Shown: in pieces, positions 28,429 through 35,407 of the stretch | Numbering within the stretch: position 1 is the stretch's first letter | How the letters are laid out: every line of letters starts with the position of its first letter | Position numbers and translations under genes: made by a program | From: Corynebacterium marambiense | GTDB lineage: Bacteria; Actinomycetota; Actinomycetes; Mycobacteriales; Mycobacteriaceae | Length of the DNA: 64,000 nt | Direction: 5' to 3' | Assembly (NCBI RefSeq): GCF_016342275.1 | Contig: NZ_JAEIOT010000005.1 | Coordinates: 1-64,000 of the forward strand | The notes under the pieces: generated by a model | What the model saw: the letters and a program-made list of their open reading frames with translations, nothing else | Told to the model about the DNA's origin: nothing | Databases searched by the model: none

Positions 28429-29937
28429 TCATCCCTGGCCGATGGCCCACTGCTCGTAGTGCCGGAACCTGTGCTCGCGGCCAACCTTGGTTGGATCGGA
28501 CGCCAGATCCCGGAGGGCGGCGGCGACGGAGCAGAGAACTCGGGTTGTGAACTCGTCCGGTTCGTCCGCCGCGTCGGGGTTCTCCGGGATGAGCGTGTCC
28601 ACGATGCCCGCCTCCCGCAGCGCGAACGCCGAGACCCGCTGCTCACGCATCATCTCCGGAGCGTGGGTTGTGTCGCGGTGGATGATGGCCGAGGCGCCCT
28701 CGGGTGGGAGCGGGGAGAGCCAGGCGTGTTCGGCCGCCAGGACGGTATCCGCGGGCAGCATCGACAGCGCCCCTCCGCCGCAGCCCTGTCCGAGGATCAC
28801 GGAGACCGTCGGGACGTCGACGTCCACGAGCTCGCCGAGAGTCCGGGCGATCGACCCCGCCATGCCGGCCTCCTCTGCCGCGGCGGACAACTCCGCGCCC
28901 GGTGTGTCGATGACACTGACCAGTGGCAGCCTCAGGCCGTGGGCCAGTGCCACACCTCGGCGGGCGAAGCGGAGCGCGGCCGGGCCGAGCTCGGTGTCCG
29001 CGTGTGGCGGCTGGGCGTGCCGGTCCTGGCCGATGAGTACGCAGGGCTGTCCCTTGATCCGGGTGAGCGCGACGATGACCGCGGGGGAGACGCGACCGTC
29101 GCCGGTCCCGGACAACTGGATGAGGTGTTCGGAGAGTCGGTCGACGATACTCCGGAGCCCGGGCCTGTCGGTGCGCCGAGTGGCGGTGATCGCGTCCCAC
29201 ACGTCGATCCGGGGCTCCTCCGGAGCCGTGGTCGCCGCGCCGTTGATGGAGTGCGCGTCCGTGGTCTGGGGACGCAGAACATCGACGATCTTTACCACTG
29301 CCTCCCGTAACTGGCTGGGGGAGACGACTCCGTCGATGACGCCGCGGGCCGCCAGGTTCTCCGCGCGTTGCACGCCCTCCGGCATCGGGGTGCCCGTGGT
29401 GAGTTCGACGACCCGTGGGCCGAGGAATCCCAGCAGCGCACCGGGCTCCGCGAACGTGAAGTGCCCGGCGGAGCCCCAGGACGCCATCACCCCACCGGTT
29501 GTGGGGTTCCGGAGGTACACCAGGAACGGCAGATGTGCGTCCTTGTGCCGGTAGACCGCGGTCGTGATGGAGACCATCAGTGCGAATGCCGGGGTCCCCT
29601 CCTGCATCCGGGTCCCGCCGGATGCGGGTGAGATCAGCAGCGGGAGTCCACCGTCCGTCGCCCGGTGGATTCCGTCGATGATCCGGCGGGCGGTCGCCGC
29701 CCCGATGGAACCACCGAGGAACCCGAACTCACTCAGGACGAACGCCACCCGCGCACCGTTGACGGTTCCCTCACCGGTGATGACCGCCTCGTCCACGCCG
29801 GATTTCTCCCGGGCGCGTCGGAGGGTCGCCCGGTAGTCGTCGCTGATGTCCCCGTACACGGGTGGGGTGTCCCAGGAAATGAAGGATCCGGGGTCGAGAA
29901 CCTGGTCGATGAGGTCGCGGGAGGTGGTGTTCGTCAT
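28429..29937 (-). CDS. accDA: Fused acyl-CoA carboxylase carboxyltransferase (beta + alpha)
   Basis: The predicted product has 502 residues. An N-terminal AccD-like half (about 1-245) has EGTVNGARVAFVLSEFGFLGGSIGAA, SPASGGTRMQEG and NPTTGGVMASWGS. A C-terminal AccA-like half has LPLVSVIDTPGAELSAAAEEAGMAGSIARTL and VSVILGQGCGGGALSMLPAD. It would transfer carboxyl groups from biotin to acetyl-CoA or another acyl-CoA, feeding malonyl-CoA to FAS-I. No zinc-finger N-terminus is visible. The ATG at 29937 is preceded by a -10 TACAGT (29945-29950) with 7 nt between, implying a leaderless mRNA. The acyl-CoA preference cannot be read from sequence. Confidence 0.88.
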   Translation of the reverse strand: MTNTTSRDLIDQVLDPGSFISWDTPPVYGDISDDYRATLRRAREKSGVDEAVITGEGTVNGARVAFVLSEFGFLGGSIGAATARRIIDGIHRATDGGLPLLISPASGGTRMQEGTPAFALMVSITTAVYRHKDAHLPFLVYLRNPTTGGVMASWGSAGHFTFAEPGALLGFLGPRVVELTTGTPMPEGVQRAENLAARGVIDGVVSPSQLREAVVKIVDVLRPQTTDAHSINGAATTAPEEPRIDVWDAITATRRTDRPGLRSIVDRLSEHLIQLSGTGDGRVSPAVIVALTRIKGQPCVLIGQDRHAQPPHADTELGPAALRFARRGVALAHGLRLPLVSVIDTPGAELSAAAEEAGMAGSIARTLGELVDVDVPTVSVILGQGCGGGALSMLPADTVLAAEHAWLSPLPPEGASAIIHRDTTHAPEMMREQRVSAFALREAGIVDTLIPENPDAADEPDEFTTRVLCSVAAALRDLASDPTKVGREHRFRHYEQWAIGQG

Positions 29938-29983
29938 GGCTGACACTGTAGCCGCCGGAACAGTCGGCAGGGCCGGTTCCGGG

Positions 29984-31228
29984 TCAGCTCCGCGATACCC
30001 GGCGCAGTGCCTTCAACCAGCCGACGGGTGAACCAGTGTGCAGGATCGACGAGCGGTAGATCCGGGCGGCCAACCAGCTGGTCGCGACGGTCGCGAGGGC
30101 GAGGAGCAGAGCGGCACCCAGGACTCCTCCCACACCGACGTTGCCCACCGCGTACTGCAGGGGAATCGTCGACGAGGAGAACGGCGGCACCCAGGCAGCT
30201 GCCCGCATGAACGTCGAATCGACCTGCGCCAATCCGAAGAAAGGGAGGTAGATCACGGCCATCAGCAGCAGGATCACCGGTGTCTGCACCCCCTGGAAAT
30301 CCTCCATCCGGGACACCAGGGAACCGGCTGCAGCGTAGAGCACAGAGAAGAAGAGGTAGCCGAGGATGTAGAACAGTAGCAGGATGGGCAGGACCGTGAG
30401 ATCGATCTCCACGTCGAAGCGTTCGCCGATCCCAGTGAGGCCGAGCCCCGCGGCCGTGACGGCGAACAGCGTGGCGACGAACGCCAACCCCACGCCGCCG
30501 ACGCCGATAATTTTGCCCCACAGCAGGTCCAGGGGACGGACCGTAGCGACCATGAGTTCCACGACCCGGGAGGACTTCTCCTCGATGACCGCGGAGCCGA
30601 TGGTGATGGCGAACATCATTACCGACATCACCAGCACGCCGAGTCCGATGAGGGTGACCATGACCGTGCCCGCTGTGCGTGGGTCCCCGAAGGCCCCACC
30701 GTCCGATCCACCGTCGACGCGGACGGTCGTCACAGTGCCGGCGGCGGTGATCTCCGCGACCCGATCGGCGCTTACTCCGAGTGTGGAGAGCAGTTCCTCC
30801 CCCGTGATCTCCCCCTGCGCCGCCCGGAGAACAGCGAGGGAGTCCGTGTCGGCGGAGGACTCGGAGACCAGTTCCCATCCCGTGCCGGAGTCTGCGGGTC
30901 GGTAGAGGGCGTCAATGTCTCCGGCGGAGAGCGCCTCCAGTGCGGTGTTTTGGTCCGGGTACCCGGCAGACTCCACGGAGGGGCCGTCGCCACCGGCGCC
31001 CGCCACGGCCGAGAGCGCTGCGGGTTCCGCACCGACGTAGCCGATGACCTGCGGTGCGTTCTCCTTCGATCCCTGCCAGGCGCCCCAGCCGAGACCGCCG
31101 AGGACGGCGACGAGCATGATGGCGAGGGTCACCCAGACGGATTTCCGGGTGAGTACGGCGCGTGCCTCACGTGCGGCGATCAACCGGATCGCCGCAGTCG
31201 AAGAATAGGTGTCGGTCGGATGGCTCAT
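29984..31228 (-). CDS. ABC-2 type transporter permease (NatB-like)
   Basis: The predicted product has 414 residues. It has one N-terminal membrane segment (about 31-50), a large extracytoplasmic domain (about 51-215), then five or more membrane segments (VTLIGLGVLVMSVMMFAITIG, LAFVATLFAVTAAGLGLTG, LPILLLFYILGYLFFSVLYAAAG, PVILLLMAVIYLPFFGL). This layout is typical of NatB/YhaP exporters for Na+ or small molecules. Its ATG overlaps the ATPase stop (ATGA), so the pair is coupled. It is the last of five genes on one strand. The substrate is unknown. Confidence 0.87.
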   Translation of the reverse strand: MSHPTDTYSSTAAIRLIAAREARAVLTRKSVWVTLAIMLVAVLGGLGWGAWQGSKENAPQVIGYVGAEPAALSAVAGAGGDGPSVESAGYPDQNTALEALSAGDIDALYRPADSGTGWELVSESSADTDSLAVLRAAQGEITGEELLSTLGVSADRVAEITAAGTVTTVRVDGGSDGGAFGDPRTAGTVMVTLIGLGVLVMSVMMFAITIGSAVIEEKSSRVVELMVATVRPLDLLWGKIIGVGGVGLAFVATLFAVTAAGLGLTGIGERFDVEIDLTVLPILLLFYILGYLFFSVLYAAAGSLVSRMEDFQGVQTPVILLLMAVIYLPFFGLAQVDSTFMRAAAWVPPFSSSTIPLQYAVGNVGVGGVLGAALLLALATVATSWLAARIYRSSILHTGSPVGWLKALRRVSRS

Positions 31229-32133
31229 GGTTTCACTACTTCCTGGAACAGATCGGACAGGTCGGGGCGACGGCGGGTGAAATGATGGACGGGACCGGCG
31301 GCCATCGCGGCGCGCAGGATGTCCTGGTCGGTGGCCGGGGAACCGGGGGTGAGGGTGAGTAATGTCACGGTGTCGCCGCCGCTGACTGCGGTGGTTCCGG
31401 GCACCGCCCGCCACCAGTCACCGGGGGCGTCGACATGCACCTCGTAGGTGTCCTCACCGGTGTCCCGGAGCTCGTCGACGGTGCCTTCTGCGCGCATCCG
31501 GCCGGCGGCGATGATCCCGACGCGGTGGCAGAGGCGTTGGACGAGGTCGAGCTGGTGGGAGGAGAATAGGACTGGGATCCCCGCCTCCGCCCGCTCGACG
31601 AGGATCTCGCTCATCACGTTCACTGCCACGGGATCGAGGCCCGAGAACGGTTCATCTAGGACGAGGACATCGGGGTCGTGGACGAGAGCGGCGGCCAACT
31701 GCACGCGCTGCTGGTTGCCGAGGGACAGCGACTCTAGTTGGTCGCCGACTCGGTCGCTGAGCCCGAGCTTTTTGAGGAGCCCGGTGGTGCGGGACTCCGC
31801 CGAGGATCTGTCGACGCCGTGCAGGCGGGCGAGGTAGGTCAGCTGTGCGCCGATCTTCTCCTTCGGGTAGAGGCCTCGCTCCTCGGGCATGTAGCCGATG
31901 CGTCGACGGGAGGATTCGGTGAGTGGTTGGTCACCGAGTCGGACCTCTCCGGAGTCGGCTGAGATCACCCCGAGCGCGATGCGCATGGTGGTTGACTTGC
32001 CGGCTCCGTTGGAGCCGACGAAGCCGTAGATCTCGCCGGGGTACACGGTGAAGGTCATGCCGTCGAGAGCGGTGAGGTCGCCGTATCTCTTGGATATCCC
32101 GTCGATGACGAGCGGGGATGGTGAGTGTGTCAT
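31225..32133 (-). CDS. ABC transporter ATP-binding protein (NatA-like)
   Basis: The predicted product has 302 residues. Walker A GSNGAGKST, Q-loop region MPEERGLYPKEK, an ABC signature altered to LSLGNQQRVQLAAAL (LSLGN rather than LSGGQ), Walker B VLVLDEPFSGLDP, and H-loop SSHQ are all present. A C-terminal domain of about 80 residues extends the usual core. It would power the adjacent permease, and the coupling at ATGA supports a dedicated pair. AAGGAAA lies before the ATG at 32133; earlier codons in frame lack a ribosome site. Confidence 0.92.
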   Translation of the reverse strand: MTHSPSPLVIDGISKRYGDLTALDGMTFTVYPGEIYGFVGSNGAGKSTTMRIALGVISADSGEVRLGDQPLTESSRRRIGYMPEERGLYPKEKIGAQLTYLARLHGVDRSSAESRTTGLLKKLGLSDRVGDQLESLSLGNQQRVQLAAALVHDPDVLVLDEPFSGLDPVAVNVMSEILVERAEAGIPVLFSSHQLDLVQRLCHRVGIIAAGRMRAEGTVDELRDTGEDTYEVHVDAPGDWWRAVPGTTAVSGGDTVTLLTLTPGSPATDQDILRAAMAAGPVHHFTRRRPDLSDLFQEVVKP

Positions 32134-32156
32134 GGGGTTTGTTTTCCTTCTGGTTT

Positions 32157-32738
32157 TCAGTCCGCGTAGGGGAACAACAGATCGGGGTCGGTCGGGTCGG
32201 GAAGGGTCCAGGCGAGCACGAGTCCGGGGATGGCGCCGATCAAGCCGATGATGAGAAACATCGTCATGCCGGTCGTGTACGTGAGGTCGTACAGATCGCG
32301 CATCGCCCACCCTTTGTCCAGCGCCCAGACCGATCCAAAGGTGATGATTCCGGCGTAGACTAGGCCGATCGCGTAGTAGAAGTGGGTGGTCGCGGCGCGC
32401 AGTCGGAGTTGCCGCGCCAGTTCGTATTCATCGAGGAACTCCGGAGGGGCCATGTCCTCCAGTCGGATCAGGGTGCGGATCGTGAACCAGAGGGCACAGG
32501 CCACCAGGGACAGCACCGCGGCGACCGCGAGCAGGTTCGCCTGTTCGCGGAGTACCGCCACGACACTGAGTGTCACCCCGGTGAGGTAGACCCCGGAGAA
32601 CAAGAGAACCAGGGCCCGCCGGTGGTGACGGTTCCGCCAGCGGTGGAACCGGGAGTCCAGGACGTCCCGGCGACGTTCGAAACTGTTCAACCGGTGCCGC
32701 CGGTAGCGGGCCATCGGGGAGGACCTGCGGCCGGTCAC
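32157..32738 (-). CDS. Four-segment membrane protein in ABC/XRE operon
   Basis: The predicted product has 193 residues. A very basic N-terminus (RRSSPMARYRRHRLNSFERRRDVLDSRFHRWRNRHHRR, about 4-42) precedes four hydrophobic segments (about 43-62, 68-88, 118-138 and 155-178). Its GTG start overlaps the stop of the upstream membrane gene by 4 nt (GTGA), and it ends 23 nt before the ATPase. I do not recognise the family. Its placement suggests a partner or immunity component of the exporter, but that is inference. Confidence 0.65.
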   Translation of the reverse strand: MTGRRSSPMARYRRHRLNSFERRRDVLDSRFHRWRNRHHRRALVLLFSGVYLTGVTLSVVAVLREQANLLAVAAVLSLVACALWFTIRTLIRLEDMAPPEFLDEYELARQLRLRAATTHFYYAIGLVYAGIITFGSVWALDKGWAMRDLYDLTYTTGMTMFLIIGLIGAIPGLVLAWTLPDPTDPDLLFPYAD

Positions 32739-33181
32739 GCGTCCTCCGTGTCGGGTGTGGTCCACGTGGTCACGCGATTCGGCCAGGTCAGGTATAACAG
32801 GACAGCCAGCATGAGGAACGCGGTGGCGGCGCGGATCAGATCCACCGAGCCGGACTCCGCGGAGATCCCGATGACCAGTGCACACGCTCCGGCGCAGGCC
32901 GACAGCATCCACAGGGCCTGCACGCGGCGGTGTGACCTCTGTGCGTGCTCGTACTCGTCCAGTTTGCGGGACCCGTCGTTCATCCCGGTGACCGTGGCGA
33001 GTCGGGTGGACAGTACTGTGAGAAGGACGCAGACGGCGGTGAACAGGTACACGGGCACGGAGCCTGTGCCGATCCCGATCCCGATCAGAGTCGCGACGGC
33101 GGTGGCCGCCGTGAATGATCCGGAGAGAAGGCGCCGCCCGCGCAGGGGAACGATCGGTGTGATCGTCCGGGGTGCGGTCAT
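32735..33181 (-). CDS. Small membrane protein in ABC/XRE operon
   Basis: The predicted product has 148 residues with four hydrophobic segments in two pairs (about 19-37, 42-60, 91-108 and 113-131). A charged loop between the pairs contains MNDGSRKLDEYEHAQRSHRRVQALW. This two-pair layout with a DE-E loop resembles small membrane proteins encoded next to XRE regulators (DUF2178-like), but I am not sure of the family. It begins 22 nt after the XRE regulator stop and overlaps the next gene. Confidence 0.62.
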   Translation of the reverse strand: MTAPRTITPIVPLRGRRLLSGSFTAATAVATLIGIGIGTGSVPVYLFTAVCVLLTVLSTRLATVTGMNDGSRKLDEYEHAQRSHRRVQALWMLSACAGACALVIGISAESGSVDLIRAATAFLMLAVLLYLTWPNRVTTWTTPDTEDA

Positions 33182-33203
33182 TGTCGTGTTCCTTTCCGTG
33201 CTT

Positions 33204-33473
33204 TCACCGGGTCATCGGTGCGGGGTAGAGGTCGTGGGACATGGGGCTGAACTCCTCGCGGGAGAACACTGCCTCGACCGGCAGTCGGAAGGTCTCGGCG
33301 ATGCGCATCGCCAGGTCGAGGCTGGGGTAGTGGTCTCCGCGCTCGAGGGCGCCGACGGTCTGTGGGTTGACCTCGATGACCGCCGCCAGATCGGCGCGGG
33401 ACATCCCGCGTTCCGTCCGCAGGACCTTGATGCGATTGTAAATTGGCCGCGTCGGCCTCTTTGATGGAGACAT
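33204..33473 (-). CDS. Compact XRE-family transcriptional regulator
   Basis: The predicted product has 89 residues. A helix-turn-helix domain of about 60 residues (NRIKVLRTERGMSRADLAAVIEVNPQTVGALERGDHYPSLDLAMRIAETFRLPVEAVF) is followed by a short tail. Such compact regulators typically head operons with small membrane proteins and exporters and repress them. The ATG at 33473 follows a TTGACA box and an AACACT -10 spaced 17 bp apart, with 7 nt to the start, so the mRNA is probably leaderless. A perfect dyad over the -10 region suggests autoregulation. Confidence 0.85.
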   Translation of the reverse strand: MSPSKRPTRPIYNRIKVLRTERGMSRADLAAVIEVNPQTVGALERGDHYPSLDLAMRIAETFRLPVEAVFSREEFSPMSHDLYPAPMTR

Positions 33474-33481
33474 AAACCAAA

Positions 33482-33496
33482 GTGTTGTATAAACAC
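33482..33496. promoter_or_regulatory. Dyad operator over XRE promoter
   Basis: The perfect inverted repeat GTGTT-N5-AACAC overlaps the proposed -10 of the minus-strand XRE operon; the TTGACA box lies at 33504-33509. The location fits an autoregulatory site. It also lies upstream of the divergent aldo/keto reductase. Confidence 0.6.
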
Positions 33497-33610
33497 AATA
33501 ATATGTCAAGATCTTGTTTCTCGACGTTGTCTGGATCGGGATGCGGGTCCGCTGCCCCCGTACCCACGGACCCCGTGCGCGTCCCCGGACATGGGTGTTC
33601 AATGGGGCCC

Positions 33611-34471
33611 ATGACTGAGAAGACCTTCCCCACGACGGTGACCCTGAATGACGGCAACGAGATACCGCAGCTCGGATTCGGTGTCTACAAGCTGAAGGAC
33701 GACGAGTGTGTGACCGCGGTCCGGCACGCCATCGAGGTCGGCTACCGGCACATCGATACTGCCGCCATCTACGGCAACGAGGAGCAGGTGGGCAATGCCA
33801 TCCGGGACGCCATCGCCGCAGGTGACGTCACCCGCGAAGAGCTGTTCGTGACCACCAAACTGTGGAACGACCGCCAGGGCGCCGAGGAATCTACCCGCGC
33901 CTTCCAGGAATCACTGTCCAGGCTCGGGCTCGACTACGTGGACTGCTACCTCATCCACTGGCCCTGCCCCCGGAAGGGGCTCGCCGTGGAGACCTTCAGC
34001 TCGATGGCGAAGCTCCAAGGGCTCGGGAGCATCCGATCGATCGGAGTCTCAAACTTCTACGCCGAGACCCTTGATGAGGTGATCTCCGGCACCGGGATCA
34101 CCCCCGTTCTCAATCAGATCGAACTGCACCCCGGTTTCTCCCAGGCGGGGCTCCGTGAGGTTAACCGCGAGCGCGGGATTGCCACTGAGGCATGGTCCCC
34201 GATCGGTCGGGGCAAGGGGCTCGACAACCCGGTGGTCAAGCGGATCGCCGAGGACCACGACCGGACTCCCGCGCAGGTGATGCTCCGCTGGCATCTCCAA
34301 CTGGGCAACATCGTCATCCCGAAGTCCGCGCATCCGAAGCGGATCAGCGAGAACTTTGACATCTTCGATTTCCACCTCGGGGACCGCGACATGGAGTGCA
34401 TCACGGCGTTGGATGATTCCGCGATTGCGGGCCGGATCGGTCCTGACCCGCTGACGTTCCCCGAAGAATGA
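33611..34471 (+). CDS. Aldo/keto reductase
   Basis: The predicted product has 286 residues, an NADPH-dependent AKR barrel of the 2,5-diketo-D-gluconate reductase-like group. The catalytic tetrad is visible: Asp49 and Tyr54 (HIDTAAIYGNE), Lys83 (FVTTKLWND), His116 (CYLIHWP). The cofactor region IPKSAHPKRISENFDIFDF is near the C-terminus. The ATG at 33611 is preferred over the ATG at 33602 and the open frame from 33482, because it matches the family N-terminus. Its stop overlaps the crotonase start (ATGA), so they are coupled. Confidence 0.9.
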   Translation: MTEKTFPTTVTLNDGNEIPQLGFGVYKLKDDECVTAVRHAIEVGYRHIDTAAIYGNEEQVGNAIRDAIAAGDVTREELFVTTKLWNDRQGAEESTRAFQESLSRLGLDYVDCYLIHWPCPRKGLAVETFSSMAKLQGLGSIRSIGVSNFYAETLDEVISGTGITPVLNQIELHPGFSQAGLREVNRERGIATEAWSPIGRGKGLDNPVVKRIAEDHDRTPAQVMLRWHLQLGNIVIPKSAHPKRISENFDIFDFHLGDRDMECITALDDSAIAGRIGPDPLTFPEE

Positions 34472-35253
34472 GCACCGGACAGAAAACCGGAGACCGTCGG
34501 CTCCACGTCCACGACGAGGGCCGAACGAGGGTTCTCACCCTGAATCGGCCCCGGGTCCGCAACGCCCTCGACACCGGACTCTGTGCCACGTTGACCGGAG
34601 CCATCTGCGCCGCGGGTCGGGAGGGGACCCGCTCGGGACACGGAGTCGGGCCTCGGGCACTGCTGCTCCGGGGTGCCCCACCGGCGTTCTGCGCGGGAGC
34701 GGACCTAGATGAGGAGCATTCGCCCGAGTTCCTCGACACTCTGGGGGAACTCCTCCTGACCCTCGTGGAGTGCCCGCTGCCGGTGATCGCAGACATCCAG
34801 GGACCGTGCATCGGTGCCGGTCTGCAACTGGCGTTGGCGAGTGATCTGCGCGTCGTCGGGCCGGACGCCTGGTTCGGGCTCCCGCCCGCGGCACTGGGCA
34901 TTGCCCTCGACGACTGGACCGTCGGACGGTGCGTCGACCTCATCGGTGGTTCCCGAGCCCGTGGACTGATGCTCGGTGGTCTGCGGATGTCCGCCACCGA
35001 GGCCGCGGCATGCGGATTCTCCAATGTCTCCGGCGGGTCCCAGGATGCAGCGGAACTCGCCGACCGGGTTGCCGCTCTCGCACCGCTCTCGGTGAGGCAG
35101 CTCAAACTCGCTCTCAACGACACCGGGACAGCGGCCGTCGGCACCGGTGCCGCAGCCCGGGAACTCTACGAGGCGTGCTGGGCGAGTGCGGACGCCGCAG
35201 AGGCACGGGCAGCACGGACGGAGAAACGGGGCCCGGTTTTCACCGGTCGGTGA
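34468..35253 (+). CDS. Crotonase-fold protein, EchA6-like, lacking catalytic glutamates
   Basis: The predicted product has 261 residues. The oxyanion-hole segments PPAFCAGADLD and GPCIGAGLQLALASDLRVVG mark an enoyl-CoA hydratase fold. The two catalytic glutamates are absent: GAGLQ has Gln where hydratases have Glu, and FGLPPAALG replaces the usual PEI. The ALDDWTVGRCVDLIGG stretch resembles, from memory, mycobacterial EchA6, which binds acyl-CoA without hydrating it and also lies near ctpE. The protein therefore may be an acyl-CoA carrier rather than a hydratase. It is translationally coupled to the aldo/keto reductase. Confidence 0.8.
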   Translation: MSTGQKTGDRRLHVHDEGRTRVLTLNRPRVRNALDTGLCATLTGAICAAGREGTRSGHGVGPRALLLRGAPPAFCAGADLDEEHSPEFLDTLGELLLTLVECPLPVIADIQGPCIGAGLQLALASDLRVVGPDAWFGLPPAALGIALDDWTVGRCVDLIGGSRARGLMLGGLRMSATEAAACGFSNVSGGSQDAAELADRVAALAPLSVRQLKLALNDTGTAAVGTGAAARELYEACWASADAAEARAARTEKRGPVFTGR

Positions 35254-35407
35254 CCCCACCACCCGAGGGTGAGAGCATCCGGTCTCCCTGATCTGCCGCG
35301 TGCACCGTTCCGGAAACCGTGGCCCGGCCCGGCACGCCCTGCCACCCGCTCCAGCGGGCGCGGCGGTGAATGCCCTCTGACGGGCTCCCCGGATTAGAGT
35401 TGGCGCC

